This document shows positions 40,900 to 51,008 of a stretch of DNA of 64,000 nucleotides, piece by piece (within the stretch, counting starts at the first letter, position 1; each line of letters begins with the position of its first letter). The position numbers and the translations under genes were made by a program. Source of the stretch: Paraglaciecola sp. 20A4. Lineage in GTDB: Bacteria > Pseudomonadota > Gammaproteobacteria > Enterobacterales > Alteromonadaceae. The notes below the pieces were generated by a model. It was not told where the DNA came from. It saw only the letters and a program-made list of their open reading frames with translations, and did not search any database. The stretch covers positions 29,989-93,988 of the forward strand of contig NZ_WTPY01000016.1 in the NCBI RefSeq assembly GCF_011378905.1. Reading direction: 5' to 3'.

Positions 40900-42387
40900 T
40901 TACGCCCGTTTATGCTCAGCAAGCTTTTCCCATGCTTTCGTTTTGAAACTAACAAGAAAAATAACAATGCCAATGGCAATGGTAAATAAGCTAATTTGCA
41001 AATACAGATCAGGCATATCTTCCACTTTGTTCGGGTCGAAATTACCAGCCAGCAGACCAGCTATTACATTACCAATAGAGTAGGTGAGTACGAATACGCC
41101 CATCATCTGGCCAGCAAAACGTTTTGGAGACAACTTACTTACCGCTGCTAATGCTACAGGGCTTAAGCATAACTCGCCTACTGTATGCAAGAAGTAAGTA
41201 GCCACTAACCAATAAGGTGCTACGCGTAAACCTGTTGCAGCTGCTTGTGCCGCAAAGAACATAACTAAGAAACCTGTAGCCATAATAATCAGACCAACTG
41301 CACATTTCAAACCGTATGACGGCGTTAACATGCGTTTAGCTAAATTTATCCACAATGCCGCGAAAAAAGGTGACAACAGAATAATGAAAAATGAGTTAGC
41401 TGATTGGAACCAAGCGGTAGGAATTTCGAAATCACCCAGCATCCGTTCGGTATAATCACGACCAAAGAGGTTCAATGACGAACCTGCTTGCTCAAAGCCC
41501 GTCCAAAAGAATATTGAAGCTAAGCAAACTAAAAATAGCGCGCCAACACTGCGTTTTTCATTACCATCCAAGTTACCTAAAAAGAATATCCCGGCATAAT
41601 AGGCCAAAAAGACCACCGTAATCGCGATGGCTGTATATTGCGCCATCGTTACCGGGTCAAAGCTAAGTTGACCGCTGATCATGGCATACGTTACAACCGC
41701 GAGACCAATTAGAAAAACAGTAATAATTTGCCATGCACGCTTATTACCCGCGGCAGACATAGCAACCATTGGCTGCGCACCTGCGCCATCTAACTTATGT
41801 AAAGTTAAACGATATTGAATCAAACCAATACCCATACCGATGGCTGCTGCACCAAACGCCCAATGCCAACCCATTTCAACTTGTAGGTAGCCACAAACGA
41901 GATAACCTATGATTGAACCAAGGTTAATACCCAGATAATAAAGTGTGTACCCACTATCACGACGGCCGTCGTTATCTGCATACAGTTGCCCCACCATTGC
42001 GCCAATATTAGGTTTAAGTAAACCGGTGCCTAACACCACTAATACTAAACCGACGAAGAAAGTCGAGTCATTGGGTATGGCCAATACTATATGGCCTAAC
42101 ATAATGATAATTCCGCCGTACCAAACAGCTCGCTGTCCGCCAATTAAACGGTCGGCTATCCAGCCACCAGGCAAACCCATAAAGTAAACGGCGCCTGTGT
42201 ATAAGCCATAAATAGCCGTAGCAGATGCAACGGTTATCACTAAACCGCCTTCTTGAATACTTGCGGTCATAAAAAGCACCAATAAAGCACGCATGCCGTA
42301 ATAACTCATGCGTTCCCACATCTCTGTAAAGAATAGGGTGGATAGGCCCCCTGGTTGGCCTAAAAAGTCTTTGGTTTTTGTTGTCAT
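40900..42387 (-). CDS. POT-family proton-dependent oligopeptide transporter
   Basis: Inner-membrane symporter importing di- and tripeptides with protons. It has 495 residues and 12-14 hydrophobic segments. The proton-coupling ExxER motif (EMWERMSYYGMRALLV) is in the first helix. GGWIADRLIGGQR and YTLYYLGINLGS are PTR2 signatures, and VGELCLSPVALAAVSKLSPKR lies in the C-terminal half. It is a single-gene unit by appearance, divergent from the polysaccharide locus. Confidence 0.94.
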   Translation of the reverse strand: MTTKTKDFLGQPGGLSTLFFTEMWERMSYYGMRALLVLFMTASIQEGGLVITVASATAIYGLYTGAVYFMGLPGGWIADRLIGGQRAVWYGGIIIMLGHIVLAIPNDSTFFVGLVLVVLGTGLLKPNIGAMVGQLYADNDGRRDSGYTLYYLGINLGSIIGYLVCGYLQVEMGWHWAFGAAAIGMGIGLIQYRLTLHKLDGAGAQPMVAMSAAGNKRAWQIITVFLIGLAVVTYAMISGQLSFDPVTMAQYTAIAITVVFLAYYAGIFFLGNLDGNEKRSVGALFLVCLASIFFWTGFEQAGSSLNLFGRDYTERMLGDFEIPTAWFQSANSFFIILLSPFFAALWINLAKRMLTPSYGLKCAVGLIIMATGFLVMFFAAQAAATGLRVAPYWLVATYFLHTVGELCLSPVALAAVSKLSPKRFAGQMMGVFVLTYSIGNVIAGLLAGNFDPNKVEDMPDLYLQISLFTIAIGIVIFLVSFKTKAWEKLAEHKRA

Positions 42388-42718
42388 ATTACCTGCCGTA
42401 AACCTCGTTAGCGTCTTAAAATAATTAAAGAAACATGAATGTAAGTCGCTAAACTGTTTGGTTATAATTGTTGTTATTGATGACTACTCTAACGGTAGTT
42501 AACGATTTTCAGCCACGTTTATACTAGAGCCAGCGGGTGATGACAAGAAAGGGGATGAAAAGTACCTGTAATTAATAGCGTACTGGTGTCGATATATGGC
42601 AACAATGTTAAGCTAAATAAACCGTTTCACTAACATTGCAAATCGTATATCATGCTGCCCCATTTATTTGGCTGTATTGTACACATTTCAACCTTCTGAG
42701 ACCCACAGGGATAGCAGT
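42388..42718. other. Divergent intergenic region before the polysaccharide locus
   Basis: About 330 bases holding the promoters of the peptide transporter and the export gene. I see no JUMPStart sequence and no convincing ops element; ACGGTAGTTAACG at about 42492 shares only CGGTAG with ops. No hairpin or gene is apparent. Confidence 0.4.
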
Positions 42719-45478
42719 ATGTTAAGAAAGTTTAATTTTCAGATAATCGCATTGCTTGCGTTTATTTTTGTTGCGCAAGTTGATGCCGTTACGCCTTCTG
42801 CTCAACAAATCGAACAGTTTAAAAGCATGCCTAAGGCGCAGCAAGAAGCACTCGCGCGACAAATGGGCATAGACTTGTCTGATTTAAATCTTTCGGGTGG
42901 CAGCAACAACAATATACAGGTACAACCTGAAACTCAGGTTAATCGCTATGTTGATGACGACGAAATCGCTAAACGTCTTGCGCAGCAAAGTGCCAATCAG
43001 AATAAAACAAAAGAATTAAAGCCTTTTGGCTATGATTTATTTGATTCATCAACGGCTACTGCTTCGTTTGCACCTCCTACCAACCTACCTGTACCAGCTG
43101 ATTATCTGTTAGGCCCAGGCGACAGTATTCGTGTTCAGCTATTCGGTAAAGTGAGTGAGCAGCATGAGTTGCAGGTTAACAACGAGGGTATCATCGAAGT
43201 ACCCGATTTAGGTCCGATGAACGTAGCAGGACTTAGCTATAACGAATTCAAAAAGCAATTGACTGAGCGCTATGCTGAGCAGGTGATTGGTGTTACGCCA
43301 AATATCAGCATGGGAGAACTGCGTACTATTCAGATTTATATGGTGGGTGAGGCCTATCAACCTGGTGCGTATACCGTTAGTGCATTATCAACTATTACTA
43401 ATGCATTATTTTCTAGCGGCGGCATAAATGATGTGGGTTCATTACGTCATATCCAGTTAAAGCGTGCAGGGAAAACCATAACAGAGTTCGATTTATACGA
43501 CTTACTGGTATATGGGGACACAAATAAAGATATGCGCTTGCAACAAGGTGACGTCATCTTTATTCCTATTGTGAAAAAGTTAGTCAGTGTTGATGGCAAG
43601 GTCCGTCGCCCAGCGATTTATGAAGCCACAGATAATGACACCATGGCGAGTATGCTCAACATCGCCGGTGGTTTGCTGCCTACTGCAGCAGCTACTAGTC
43701 TGCAAGTAGCTCGCAGCACGCCAAGTGACGGATTTCAAGTTAAAACAATTAATATGCAAAATAGAAGTGGTCAAGCCTTCAAACTCGCTGCGGGTGACTT
43801 CATTAACGTACCCGCTGCAGGCAGCGAATTTAATAATGCTGTTGTGGTGATGGGAGCATACGCCACTCCGGGTTTAACCCAGTGGAATCCGAGTCTAACG
43901 TTAGCTGATTTAGTGAATCGCAATAGCTTGCTTGGTACAACTGACGTTGACTATGCGCTGATTATACGCGGCCCTAAATTTGCCCGCCAAAGTGAAATTG
44001 TTCAGTTCGAGCCAGCTAAAGTACTGTCTGGTGAATACAACATGGCACTTAATGCGTCTGACAAAGTGCTCTTTTTCAATCGATTTACACCAGTCGATCC
44101 TGAAGACAAACAAGACCAAACACAAAATAAGTCATCTATTGGCAGTACTAATCAGCAACAAGATACTAAGTCCGTGAATAACATTCCGATGCAAAGTGGA
44201 ATGAACGGGGCATCGGTTAGTAACAATCAGAATCCTCAATTTGAAAATACTCTACGGGATCAAAGCGCTGGAAATAACAGGCGAAACAGTAAAGATTTAA
44301 AAAATAGCGATGACAATGAACAGAGCGCAGCTAACTTTCTACAGGAATTAGACCTAGCGAGTTTTACTGAAAAGTATCTCATTTTAGAGAAAACCAAATA
44401 TTTATCTCGTGAAGAGTTACTCGCGCCCATAGTAGAACGTCTGCAGAATGAAAGTACTCAAAGCTCGCCCATGAAATTGGTTGAAGTGACTGGTCAGGTG
44501 AAATTCCCAGGGGTTTATCCTGTGCAAAAAAATGCGAACGTGCGTGACTTGATATTAGCAGGCGGAGGGCTTTTAGAGTCTGCCTACCTACAAAAAGCTG
44601 AGATTTCACGAACCAGTTTAGATAATGATCACGCGCTAAGTATCGAACATATTCAAATTGATTTAATCGATTCTATGTTAGGCAATAATAATATTGCGCT
44701 GCAAAGTAAAGACACCTTGAACGTGCTGCGCACCCCTGATTGGCACGAGAACAAGAAAGTTGAGTTGGTTGGCGAGGTAGTGTTCCCGGGTGTATATCAA
44801 ATCAAGAAAGGCGAAACCCTAGCACAGTTAGTTGAACGTGCGGGCGGCCTTACTGAAGAGGCGACGGTTAAGGCTGTTATCTTCACTCGTGAAGAACTCA
44901 AAGAGCGTGAGCGCGAGAACTTAGACAAATCAGTTGAGAATCTGCGTCAGCAAATTGCCTCGACTAATCTTTCAGGTAGTCAAAATGTAAAAACTATTGA
45001 TTATCAAGAAGCAACATTGATACTCGATGAATTGCTAAACGTTGAACCTGTTGGTCGCTTAGTTATCGATATGCCGCAGATAATCGCTGGCAATCCAACT
45101 GCTGACTTATCACTTAAAGACGGCGATAAACTCTTTGTGCCCAATATCTCGTCAGCTGTTTCTGTGGTGGGTGAAGTGTTTGTACCATCGACCCATATAT
45201 TCAAATACGGAAAAACGTTAGAACAGTATATAGCCAACTCTGGTGGCGAAAATGACCGCGCAGACATGGACGACGTGTATATTGTAAAAGCAGACGGTTC
45301 AGTGACCATTCCTGAGTCATCATTCTGGTTTAGCTCAAAAGAAACCGTATTAGAGCCGGGCGATACCATAGTAGTGCCACGTGACGTGACCAATTACGAA
45401 CGCTTAGGCTTATGGCAAACCATTACCCAAATAGCGTATCAGTCAGCGATTGCATTAATTGCAATTGGCAACCTGTAG
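42719..45478 (+). CDS. Polysaccharide export protein with multiple SLBB domains
   Basis: A Wza-family outer-membrane/periplasmic export protein. It has a signal peptide (FQIIALLAFIFVAQVDA) and no lipobox cysteine. The Poly_export domain begins LPVPADYLLGPGDSIRVQLFGKV near residue 125. Several SLBB domains follow (VGEAYQPGAYTV, VDGKVRRPAIYEATDN, VTGQVKFPGVYPVQKNANVRDLILAGGG, VGEVVFPGVYQIKKGETLAQLVERAGG, VGEVFVPSTHIFKYGKTLEQYI), with a low-complexity Gln/Asn-rich linker near 480-540. At 919 residues it is far longer than E. coli Wza. The ATG at 42719 has AGGGA upstream. It heads the polysaccharide locus. Confidence 0.88.
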   Translation: MLRKFNFQIIALLAFIFVAQVDAVTPSAQQIEQFKSMPKAQQEALARQMGIDLSDLNLSGGSNNNIQVQPETQVNRYVDDDEIAKRLAQQSANQNKTKELKPFGYDLFDSSTATASFAPPTNLPVPADYLLGPGDSIRVQLFGKVSEQHELQVNNEGIIEVPDLGPMNVAGLSYNEFKKQLTERYAEQVIGVTPNISMGELRTIQIYMVGEAYQPGAYTVSALSTITNALFSSGGINDVGSLRHIQLKRAGKTITEFDLYDLLVYGDTNKDMRLQQGDVIFIPIVKKLVSVDGKVRRPAIYEATDNDTMASMLNIAGGLLPTAAATSLQVARSTPSDGFQVKTINMQNRSGQAFKLAAGDFINVPAAGSEFNNAVVVMGAYATPGLTQWNPSLTLADLVNRNSLLGTTDVDYALIIRGPKFARQSEIVQFEPAKVLSGEYNMALNASDKVLFFNRFTPVDPEDKQDQTQNKSSIGSTNQQQDTKSVNNIPMQSGMNGASVSNNQNPQFENTLRDQSAGNNRRNSKDLKNSDDNEQSAANFLQELDLASFTEKYLILEKTKYLSREELLAPIVERLQNESTQSSPMKLVEVTGQVKFPGVYPVQKNANVRDLILAGGGLLESAYLQKAEISRTSLDNDHALSIEHIQIDLIDSMLGNNNIALQSKDTLNVLRTPDWHENKKVELVGEVVFPGVYQIKKGETLAQLVERAGGLTEEATVKAVIFTREELKERERENLDKSVENLRQQIASTNLSGSQNVKTIDYQEATLILDELLNVEPVGRLVIDMPQIIAGNPTADLSLKDGDKLFVPNISSAVSVVGEVFVPSTHIFKYGKTLEQYIANSGGENDRADMDDVYIVKADGSVTIPESSFWFSSKETVLEPGDTIVVPRDVTNYERLGLWQTITQIAYQSAIALIAIGNL

Positions 45479-45507
45479 TTTATTTAAAGAAAATTTGAGT
45501 AATAAAT

Positions 45508-46503
45508 ATGACTGATATTAAAAATAGCGCGCCGAATAAAGACAATATTCAATATGTGGTTATATCGCCTGATATGCTTCAGGCGCAAAACAACGACGAT
45601 GAAATAGACTTGCGCGAATTGTGGAATGTCATTTGGCGTGGTAAATGGATAATTATCGCAGTAACCGCAATATTTGCGGTTGCTTCGGTATTTTACGCAC
45701 TGAGCTTACCTAATATCTATAAATCAGAAGCACTTCTCGCACCCGCAGAATCAGATCAACAAGGCGGTTTAGCTGGTTTGGCTGGCCAGTTTGGAGGCTT
45801 AGCATCCCTCGCAGGTGTGAATTTAGGCGGTGGTAAAACCGACAAGACTGCGTTAGCAATAGAGATCCTCAAATCTCGTGAGTTCTTCGCTAAATTTGCG
45901 GAAAAGCACGATATTTTGCCTGATTTGATGGCTGCGAAAGGTTGGGATATATCTTCGCATACTGTTATATATGATGAGGACCTTTATCAGCCGCAAAACA
46001 AAGAGTGGATTAGAGAAGTTCAGCCTCCAAAAAAAGCTGAGCCCTCTATGCAGGAGGCTAAAAAAGAGTTTGAAAGAATACTATCAATAGAAAATAGTTC
46101 TGAGACGGGGATGGTAAAGCTTAGTACTGAGCATTATTCTCCGGAAGTAGCTAAAAAATGGGTAGATTGGTTAATACTCGATATAAATACTGTAATGAAA
46201 GTTAGGGACAGAGAAGAAGCCGAAAACAGTATTGCTTATTTAGAATCTCAGATTGCGGTTACTAATATAGTTGAACAGAAAACGCTGCTTTATCAACTAA
46301 TTGAAGAGCAAGCAAAAACTCTTATGTTTGCAGAAGTAAGAGAAGAATATGTGTTTAAAACAATTGATCCTGCCCTAGTTTCTGAAGTAAAAAATTCTCC
46401 CAAAAGATCATTAATTGTTATGCTTTTTGTCGCTATTGGAATAGCTCTTTCAATCATAATCCTACTACTCGTACACTATACCTGTAGAAGGAGATCCTGC
46501 TGA
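45508..46503 (+). CDS. Wzz-type chain-length determinant protein
   Basis: A polysaccharide co-polymerase of 331 residues controlling glycan chain length. The N-terminal membrane span (about 47-67) is preceded by EIDLRELWNVIWRGKWIII. A periplasmic domain follows, containing a Gly/Ala/Leu-rich patch (LAGLAGQFGGLASLAG), and then a second span near the C-terminus after the SPKRSLIV element. No tyrosine-kinase domain is fused, so it is the O-antigen type. Base composition becomes noticeably A+T-rich in the 3' half, consistent with a recombination boundary inside the gene. Confidence 0.87.
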   Translation: MTDIKNSAPNKDNIQYVVISPDMLQAQNNDDEIDLRELWNVIWRGKWIIIAVTAIFAVASVFYALSLPNIYKSEALLAPAESDQQGGLAGLAGQFGGLASLAGVNLGGGKTDKTALAIEILKSREFFAKFAEKHDILPDLMAAKGWDISSHTVIYDEDLYQPQNKEWIREVQPPKKAEPSMQEAKKEFERILSIENSSETGMVKLSTEHYSPEVAKKWVDWLILDINTVMKVRDREEAENSIAYLESQIAVTNIVEQKTLLYQLIEEQAKTLMFAEVREEYVFKTIDPALVSEVKNSPKRSLIVMLFVAIGIALSIIILLLVHYTCRRRSC

Positions 46504-46605
46504 ACATAGTTTCATTGATGAAATGTAAACTTCGCATTTTTAATAAGCTCTGGTGCGGTTTCATTGTTACCAAAAAATACATGATAAATATATAGAGGCT
46601 TGCAC

Positions 46606-47850
46606 TTGGATAGACGTATATTAAAAAACGTAGCTTCCTTATTTAGTATAAAAGTTGCCGGTTATTTGGTTCCTTTAATTTCTTTACCCTACCTAGTTAG
46701 GGTGCTTGAGCCTACAGGTTATGGCTATTTAGGGTATTGTTTAGCAATTAATCAGTATTTTATTTTAATCGTCAGCTATGGTTTTGATTTGTCTGCTACG
46801 CAGAAAATATCAAAAGTAAGAGATGAGCGTTTAAAAGTAAGTAGAATATTTTGGAATGTTTTGGGAATAAGGTTTGTTGCCTCGCTGATTGGGTTAGGAA
46901 TTTTGTGTATTGCGACAGCTTTGATTCATTCGATAGACAGCTTAAGCTTGATACTATTTTGCTGTTACACAAGTGTCTTTGGGGCTGCTCTTTTTCCTCA
47001 ATGGCTATTTCAAGGCAAGGAGCAGCTTGGACTTATTTCTGCCGCAAGAATTATCTTCCAGATAATTTCATTACCATTATTACTTATTTTTGTTAATGAA
47101 CCTAAAGATGTCTGGAGAGCCGGGTTAATACAATCCTTACCAGCCTTGTTAATTAGTTTTGTAGCTTTTTACATAGTAGTAAAACGAAAGTGGATTATTT
47201 GGGTAGCTCCTGACATGAGATCTATGTGGAAAGAGTTAAAAGATGGATGGCATATATTTATATCAACAGCAGCTATCAGCCTATATACGTCCAGCGTAGC
47301 GGTCTTCCTCGGAGCTTTAAGTGGCCCTGTTAGTGTAGGTTACTTCGTTGCTGCTAATAAGCTGATACAGGCCGCAAACGGTATATATACTCCGATCTCT
47401 CATGCGTACTATCCTAGAATTAGTTTTGAGCTTACGAAAAATAATGTCGAGGGATTAAGATTAATTACCCAATTAATAAAAATTTTATCGTTTATCACAT
47501 TTTGCATTGGCGTGGGGTTATTCATATTCGCCGAACCAGTGATAGGGTTACTATTTGGGGCTGAGTATGTAAACAGTGTGTTACTTGTAAAAATCATGAG
47601 TGTTTTGCCAATTTTAACCAGCTTAAGTAATATTTTCGGGGTCCAGACACTTTTGACATTCGGATTCAAAGCGGAGTTTTCAAGAGTGTTAATATTTTCT
47701 GGTGGATTTAGTTTATTTTTGATTTGGCCTCTAATTTACTTATTTAATGAAATTGGAGCATCCTTATCCGTCGTATTCACAGAGCTTTTAGTAACGATAT
47801 TAATGTTCGTTGTTGTTTTGAGAAAAAAAATAAATATTTTTCAAAGGTAA
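46606..47850 (+). CDS. Wzx-type polysaccharide flippase
   Basis: A membrane protein of the polysaccharide translocase (Wzx/RfbX) family, about 414 residues with around 12 hydrophobic segments. It would flip undecaprenyl-linked repeat units to the periplasm. The N-terminus NVASLFSIKVAGYLVPLISLPYLVRVLEPTGYGYLGY is typical. TAGAGG with a 7-base gap favours the TTG at 46606; a TTG at 46600 is also in frame. Strongly A+T-rich, like the genes after it. Confidence 0.86.
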   Translation: MDRRILKNVASLFSIKVAGYLVPLISLPYLVRVLEPTGYGYLGYCLAINQYFILIVSYGFDLSATQKISKVRDERLKVSRIFWNVLGIRFVASLIGLGILCIATALIHSIDSLSLILFCCYTSVFGAALFPQWLFQGKEQLGLISAARIIFQIISLPLLLIFVNEPKDVWRAGLIQSLPALLISFVAFYIVVKRKWIIWVAPDMRSMWKELKDGWHIFISTAAISLYTSSVAVFLGALSGPVSVGYFVAANKLIQAANGIYTPISHAYYPRISFELTKNNVEGLRLITQLIKILSFITFCIGVGLFIFAEPVIGLLFGAEYVNSVLLVKIMSVLPILTSLSNIFGVQTLLTFGFKAEFSRVLIFSGGFSLFLIWPLIYLFNEIGASLSVVFTELLVTILMFVVVLRKKINIFQR

Positions 47851-47856
47851 ATTAAA

Positions 47857-48951
47857 ATGTTTGATTATTTGATAGTTGGAAGTGGTTTCTTTGGTGCAGT
47901 ATGTGCTTATGAACTGAAAAAAAAAGGGAAAAAAGTTCTGGTCTTAGAAAAACGGGAGCATATAGGAGGTAATGCATTCACAAGAGACAATCATGGTATA
48001 CAGGTTCATGAATACGGAGCTCATATTTTCCATACGAATGATAAAGCGATTTGGGACTATGTTAACGACTTAGTACCATTTAATCGATTTACAAATTCGC
48101 CATTAGCAATGCATAAGGGGAAACTTTACAATCTGCCGTTTAACATGAATACCTTTAACCAATTGTGGGGTGTAATTACACCTGATGAAGCTAAAGCCAA
48201 AATCGCAGAGCAGCGCAGCGAAATGGAAAATATAAAACCATCTAATTTAGAAGAACAAGCTATATCCCTTGTTGGGCGAGATATGTATGAGACGCTCATT
48301 AAAGGATATACAGAGAAACAATGGGGGAGGCCTGCGGACGAATTACCGGCGTTTATCATTAATCGATTACCTGTCCGTTTTACATACGACAACAATTATT
48401 TTTCAGATAAATACCAAGGGATTCCGATAGGTGGATACACTAAGTTGTTTGATGTCTTATTAGGTGGAATTGAAGTAAGACTAAATTGTGATTACTTATC
48501 TGATAGAGATAATTATAACAAATTAGCAGATAATATAATTTATACTGGTCCAATTGATTCGTACTTTAATTATGAATATGGTGAGCTTGAATATCGTTCA
48601 TTAAAATTTAAACATAGTATTTTGCCTACTGCTAATTTTCAAGGTAATGCAGTAATTAATTACACAGAAAAAGACGTTGATTTTACACGTATAATTGAGC
48701 ACAAACATTTCGATTTTACTGATGCTGAGCATACAGTTATTACTCATGAATATCCGGCCGATTGGAAATTAGGAGATGAACCTTTCTACCCGATAAACGA
48801 TGATAAAAATATGAAGCTATTTAAGAAATATCGCTCACTTGCAAAAATGGAAAAGGGAATGATTTTTGGAGGGCGATTATCTGAGTATAAATACTACGAT
48901 ATGCATCAGGTTATAAGATCAGCACTTAATACTATAGGGAAAATAGGATAA
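47857..48951 (+). CDS. glf: UDP-galactopyranose mutase
   Basis: Flavoenzyme converting UDP-galactopyranose to UDP-galactofuranose. It has 364 residues. FAD-binding YLIVGSGFFGAVCAYEL at the N-terminus, LEKREHIGGNAFT, and the family signatures VHEYGAHIFHTND, KGYTEKQWGRPADELP, NNYFSDKYQGIPIGGYTKL and FGGRLSEYKYYDMHQVI are all present. Its substrate would come from GalE (gene at 39440-40456). It implies galactofuranose in the glycan. Confidence 0.96.
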   Translation: MFDYLIVGSGFFGAVCAYELKKKGKKVLVLEKREHIGGNAFTRDNHGIQVHEYGAHIFHTNDKAIWDYVNDLVPFNRFTNSPLAMHKGKLYNLPFNMNTFNQLWGVITPDEAKAKIAEQRSEMENIKPSNLEEQAISLVGRDMYETLIKGYTEKQWGRPADELPAFIINRLPVRFTYDNNYFSDKYQGIPIGGYTKLFDVLLGGIEVRLNCDYLSDRDNYNKLADNIIYTGPIDSYFNYEYGELEYRSLKFKHSILPTANFQGNAVINYTEKDVDFTRIIEHKHFDFTDAEHTVITHEYPADWKLGDEPFYPINDDKNMKLFKKYRSLAKMEKGMIFGGRLSEYKYYDMHQVIRSALNTIGKIG

Positions 48952-48956
48952 ATTTA

Positions 48957-49931
48957 ATGAAAAATGTATATGTTATTTGCCCCGGCGACAGTGTGACGGG
49001 TGGGCCAGAGCTAATTCACCAATTTATAGATGCTGTAAATTCGGTTGGTGGTAATGCAAGCGTACTATATTATCCATTTAGTCATAATTATGATATCCCT
49101 AGTCCTTATAAACATTATAACGTTAAAGTTGAAAAAAAAGGTTCGATATCAGCAGATAATTCAATAATTATTGTTCCGGAGATTGCCACACAATATATTA
49201 AATATTTTGAGAAGTTTGAAATATTTATTTGGTGGTTATCAGTAGATAACTACTTTAATGCATTTCCGATGGGGTTAAAGGGCAAGTTAAAAAGTGTAAT
49301 CAAAAAGTTAGTTAAGCACAGGAATAGACCTAAATATCTTAATGAAATGAATCAATATTCGCATCTTGCGCAAAGTCATTATGCGATGCAATTTCTTAAA
49401 GATAACGGTTACGAGTCTAGCCTTCTTAGTGATTATTTGAATAAAGAACACTTTGTTCAAGAAGCCGATTTAGAAAAAAAAGAAAATATAATATGTTATA
49501 ACCCTAAAAAAGGGCTAGAAGTTACACAATATATAATTGAAACATATCCAAAAATGAAATTTGTTCCTATTCAGAATATGAATCATAAAGAGGTTGCAGA
49601 TTTATTAAAACGCTCAAAGATTTACATAGATTTTGGGAAGCACCCAGGAAAGGATCGGTTGCCCAGAGAGGCGGCCATGGCTAATTGTGTCGTGATAACA
49701 GGTATGAAGGGGAGTGCTGGGAATGAATATGATATCCCTGTACCCAAAAAATATAAACTAGATGAAAACTCTAGCGACTTTATAAGTAAAGTAGACCAGA
49801 TTATCTCCTTTGTTTTCAATGACTATGAAAGTAGTCTTCAAGATTTTGGTCATTATAGAGAACGCATTCAAAATGAGAGAGAATTGTTTCTGGACCAAGT
49901 ATCTAACTTAGTCCGGAAAGAGTGTAGTTAA
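48957..49931 (+). CDS. Putative glycosyltransferase, family uncertain
   Basis: A 324-residue soluble protein whose gene starts 5 bases after glf. Its C-terminal half resembles a GT-B nucleotide-sugar domain: NIICYNPKKGLEVTQYIIE, VPIQNMNHKEVADLLKRSKIYIDFGKHPGKDRLPREAAMANCVVITG. The N-terminal ICPGDSVTGGPELIHQFIDA also fits a GT-B fold. The position next to glf makes a galactofuranosyltransferase possible, but the sequence alone does not show the donor. Confidence 0.65.
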   Translation: MKNVYVICPGDSVTGGPELIHQFIDAVNSVGGNASVLYYPFSHNYDIPSPYKHYNVKVEKKGSISADNSIIIVPEIATQYIKYFEKFEIFIWWLSVDNYFNAFPMGLKGKLKSVIKKLVKHRNRPKYLNEMNQYSHLAQSHYAMQFLKDNGYESSLLSDYLNKEHFVQEADLEKKENIICYNPKKGLEVTQYIIETYPKMKFVPIQNMNHKEVADLLKRSKIYIDFGKHPGKDRLPREAAMANCVVITGMKGSAGNEYDIPVPKKYKLDENSSDFISKVDQIISFVFNDYESSLQDFGHYRERIQNERELFLDQVSNLVRKECS

Positions 49932-49932
49932 G

Positions 49933-50808
49933 ATGAGTGTTTTTCATAAAATAGAACATGAAACATCTATTCTTGTAATATTATATAATACTGAAATATT
50001 ATCTTCTATTACATTGGTATCTTTACTCAATAGTAATGTCAATCTGAAAGGATATAACCTTGTCATTTGGAACAATGGTCCGAATAAACTTAGTGATGTT
50101 GACATTGTCCCTTTTCAGGAAGTAGGGTTTTACGTTCAAATTGTTCAGACTATTGAAAACACATCACTTGCTAACATATACAATACTTTCATCAAAATGC
50201 ATAGAGCAGTTCGCTACGTCATTCTTGACCACGACTCTAACTTAAGTGATCAGTATCTAATGAGTTTGAGTACTGTCGGTGCTGATAAAATAGGCGTGCC
50301 GATTATATATTGTGACGGGGATCAGGTAGGGCCTTTATTAAATTGTAGATTGTGCCTTTCAAAAGACATAATTAGGGATGAAGATGCCTTTGTCGCGATC
50401 GGCAGTGGACTAGTGATAGGTTTTGATATAACTAAAACTTTAAAGGAAACTCAAGGGCAAGTGTTTGATGAACGTTTTTTTCTATATGGTGTTGATACTA
50501 CATTCTTCTTAAGACTTAAAATTAGTAATTTAAATCATTCTATTGAAATTTTATCGGGATTTGAGCATTCATTATCAAGATTTGAGAATGAAAATTTATT
50601 GACTAAAAAATTTAGAAAACTCGAAAGAACATATGATTTAGCATTAACTTTAAGATTCTATTATTCTCCTTTGAAAATAATTTATTTTGTTGCTCTTAAT
50701 ACACTAAAATATTTTTTTCATAGGTTACTAAAACGTGATACGTTAATTTATTATATACCCTTCGTCAAAGCGCTTTTTACTGGTCGTCATTATAGAGATA
50801 TCAAGTAA
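49933..50808 (+). CDS. GT2-type glycosyltransferase
   Basis: A 291-residue GT-A fold transferase resembling family 2 rhamnosyl/galactofuranosyl-type enzymes. The N-terminal TSILVILYNTEILSSITLVSLL is the nucleotide-binding strand, LDHDSN supplies the metal-binding DXD, and DERFFLYGVDTTFFLRL is the acceptor/catalytic segment. A hydrophobic, basic C-terminal region may associate with the membrane. It follows the previous gene after one base, indicating co-transcription. Donor sugar not determined. Confidence 0.75.
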   Translation: MSVFHKIEHETSILVILYNTEILSSITLVSLLNSNVNLKGYNLVIWNNGPNKLSDVDIVPFQEVGFYVQIVQTIENTSLANIYNTFIKMHRAVRYVILDHDSNLSDQYLMSLSTVGADKIGVPIIYCDGDQVGPLLNCRLCLSKDIIRDEDAFVAIGSGLVIGFDITKTLKETQGQVFDERFFLYGVDTTFFLRLKISNLNHSIEILSGFEHSLSRFENENLLTKKFRKLERTYDLALTLRFYYSPLKIIYFVALNTLKYFFHRLLKRDTLIYYIPFVKALFTGRHYRDIK

Positions 50809-51008
50809 GCTGTATTTCTAAATCATGCATCATGCATTACTAAATTAAAATTTTTGGCGCTCTTACGTTGAAATATTATTATATAGGCTTTTATCGCTTT
50901 GTTATGATTTTTATATATGAGAAGGCTCTAAAAAGTGCATCGCTGAGCGTCTTTTTCTTAAGTTATGTGATGTGGATTGATGAATAATATGATGAGAAAA
51001 ATTGAAAT

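Noticed and set aside
42485..42510. Possible ops/JUMPStart element before the polysaccharide genes
   Set aside because: Only CGGTAG matches the ops core; the rest of the GGCGGTAGCGT consensus and the JUMPStart context are missing.
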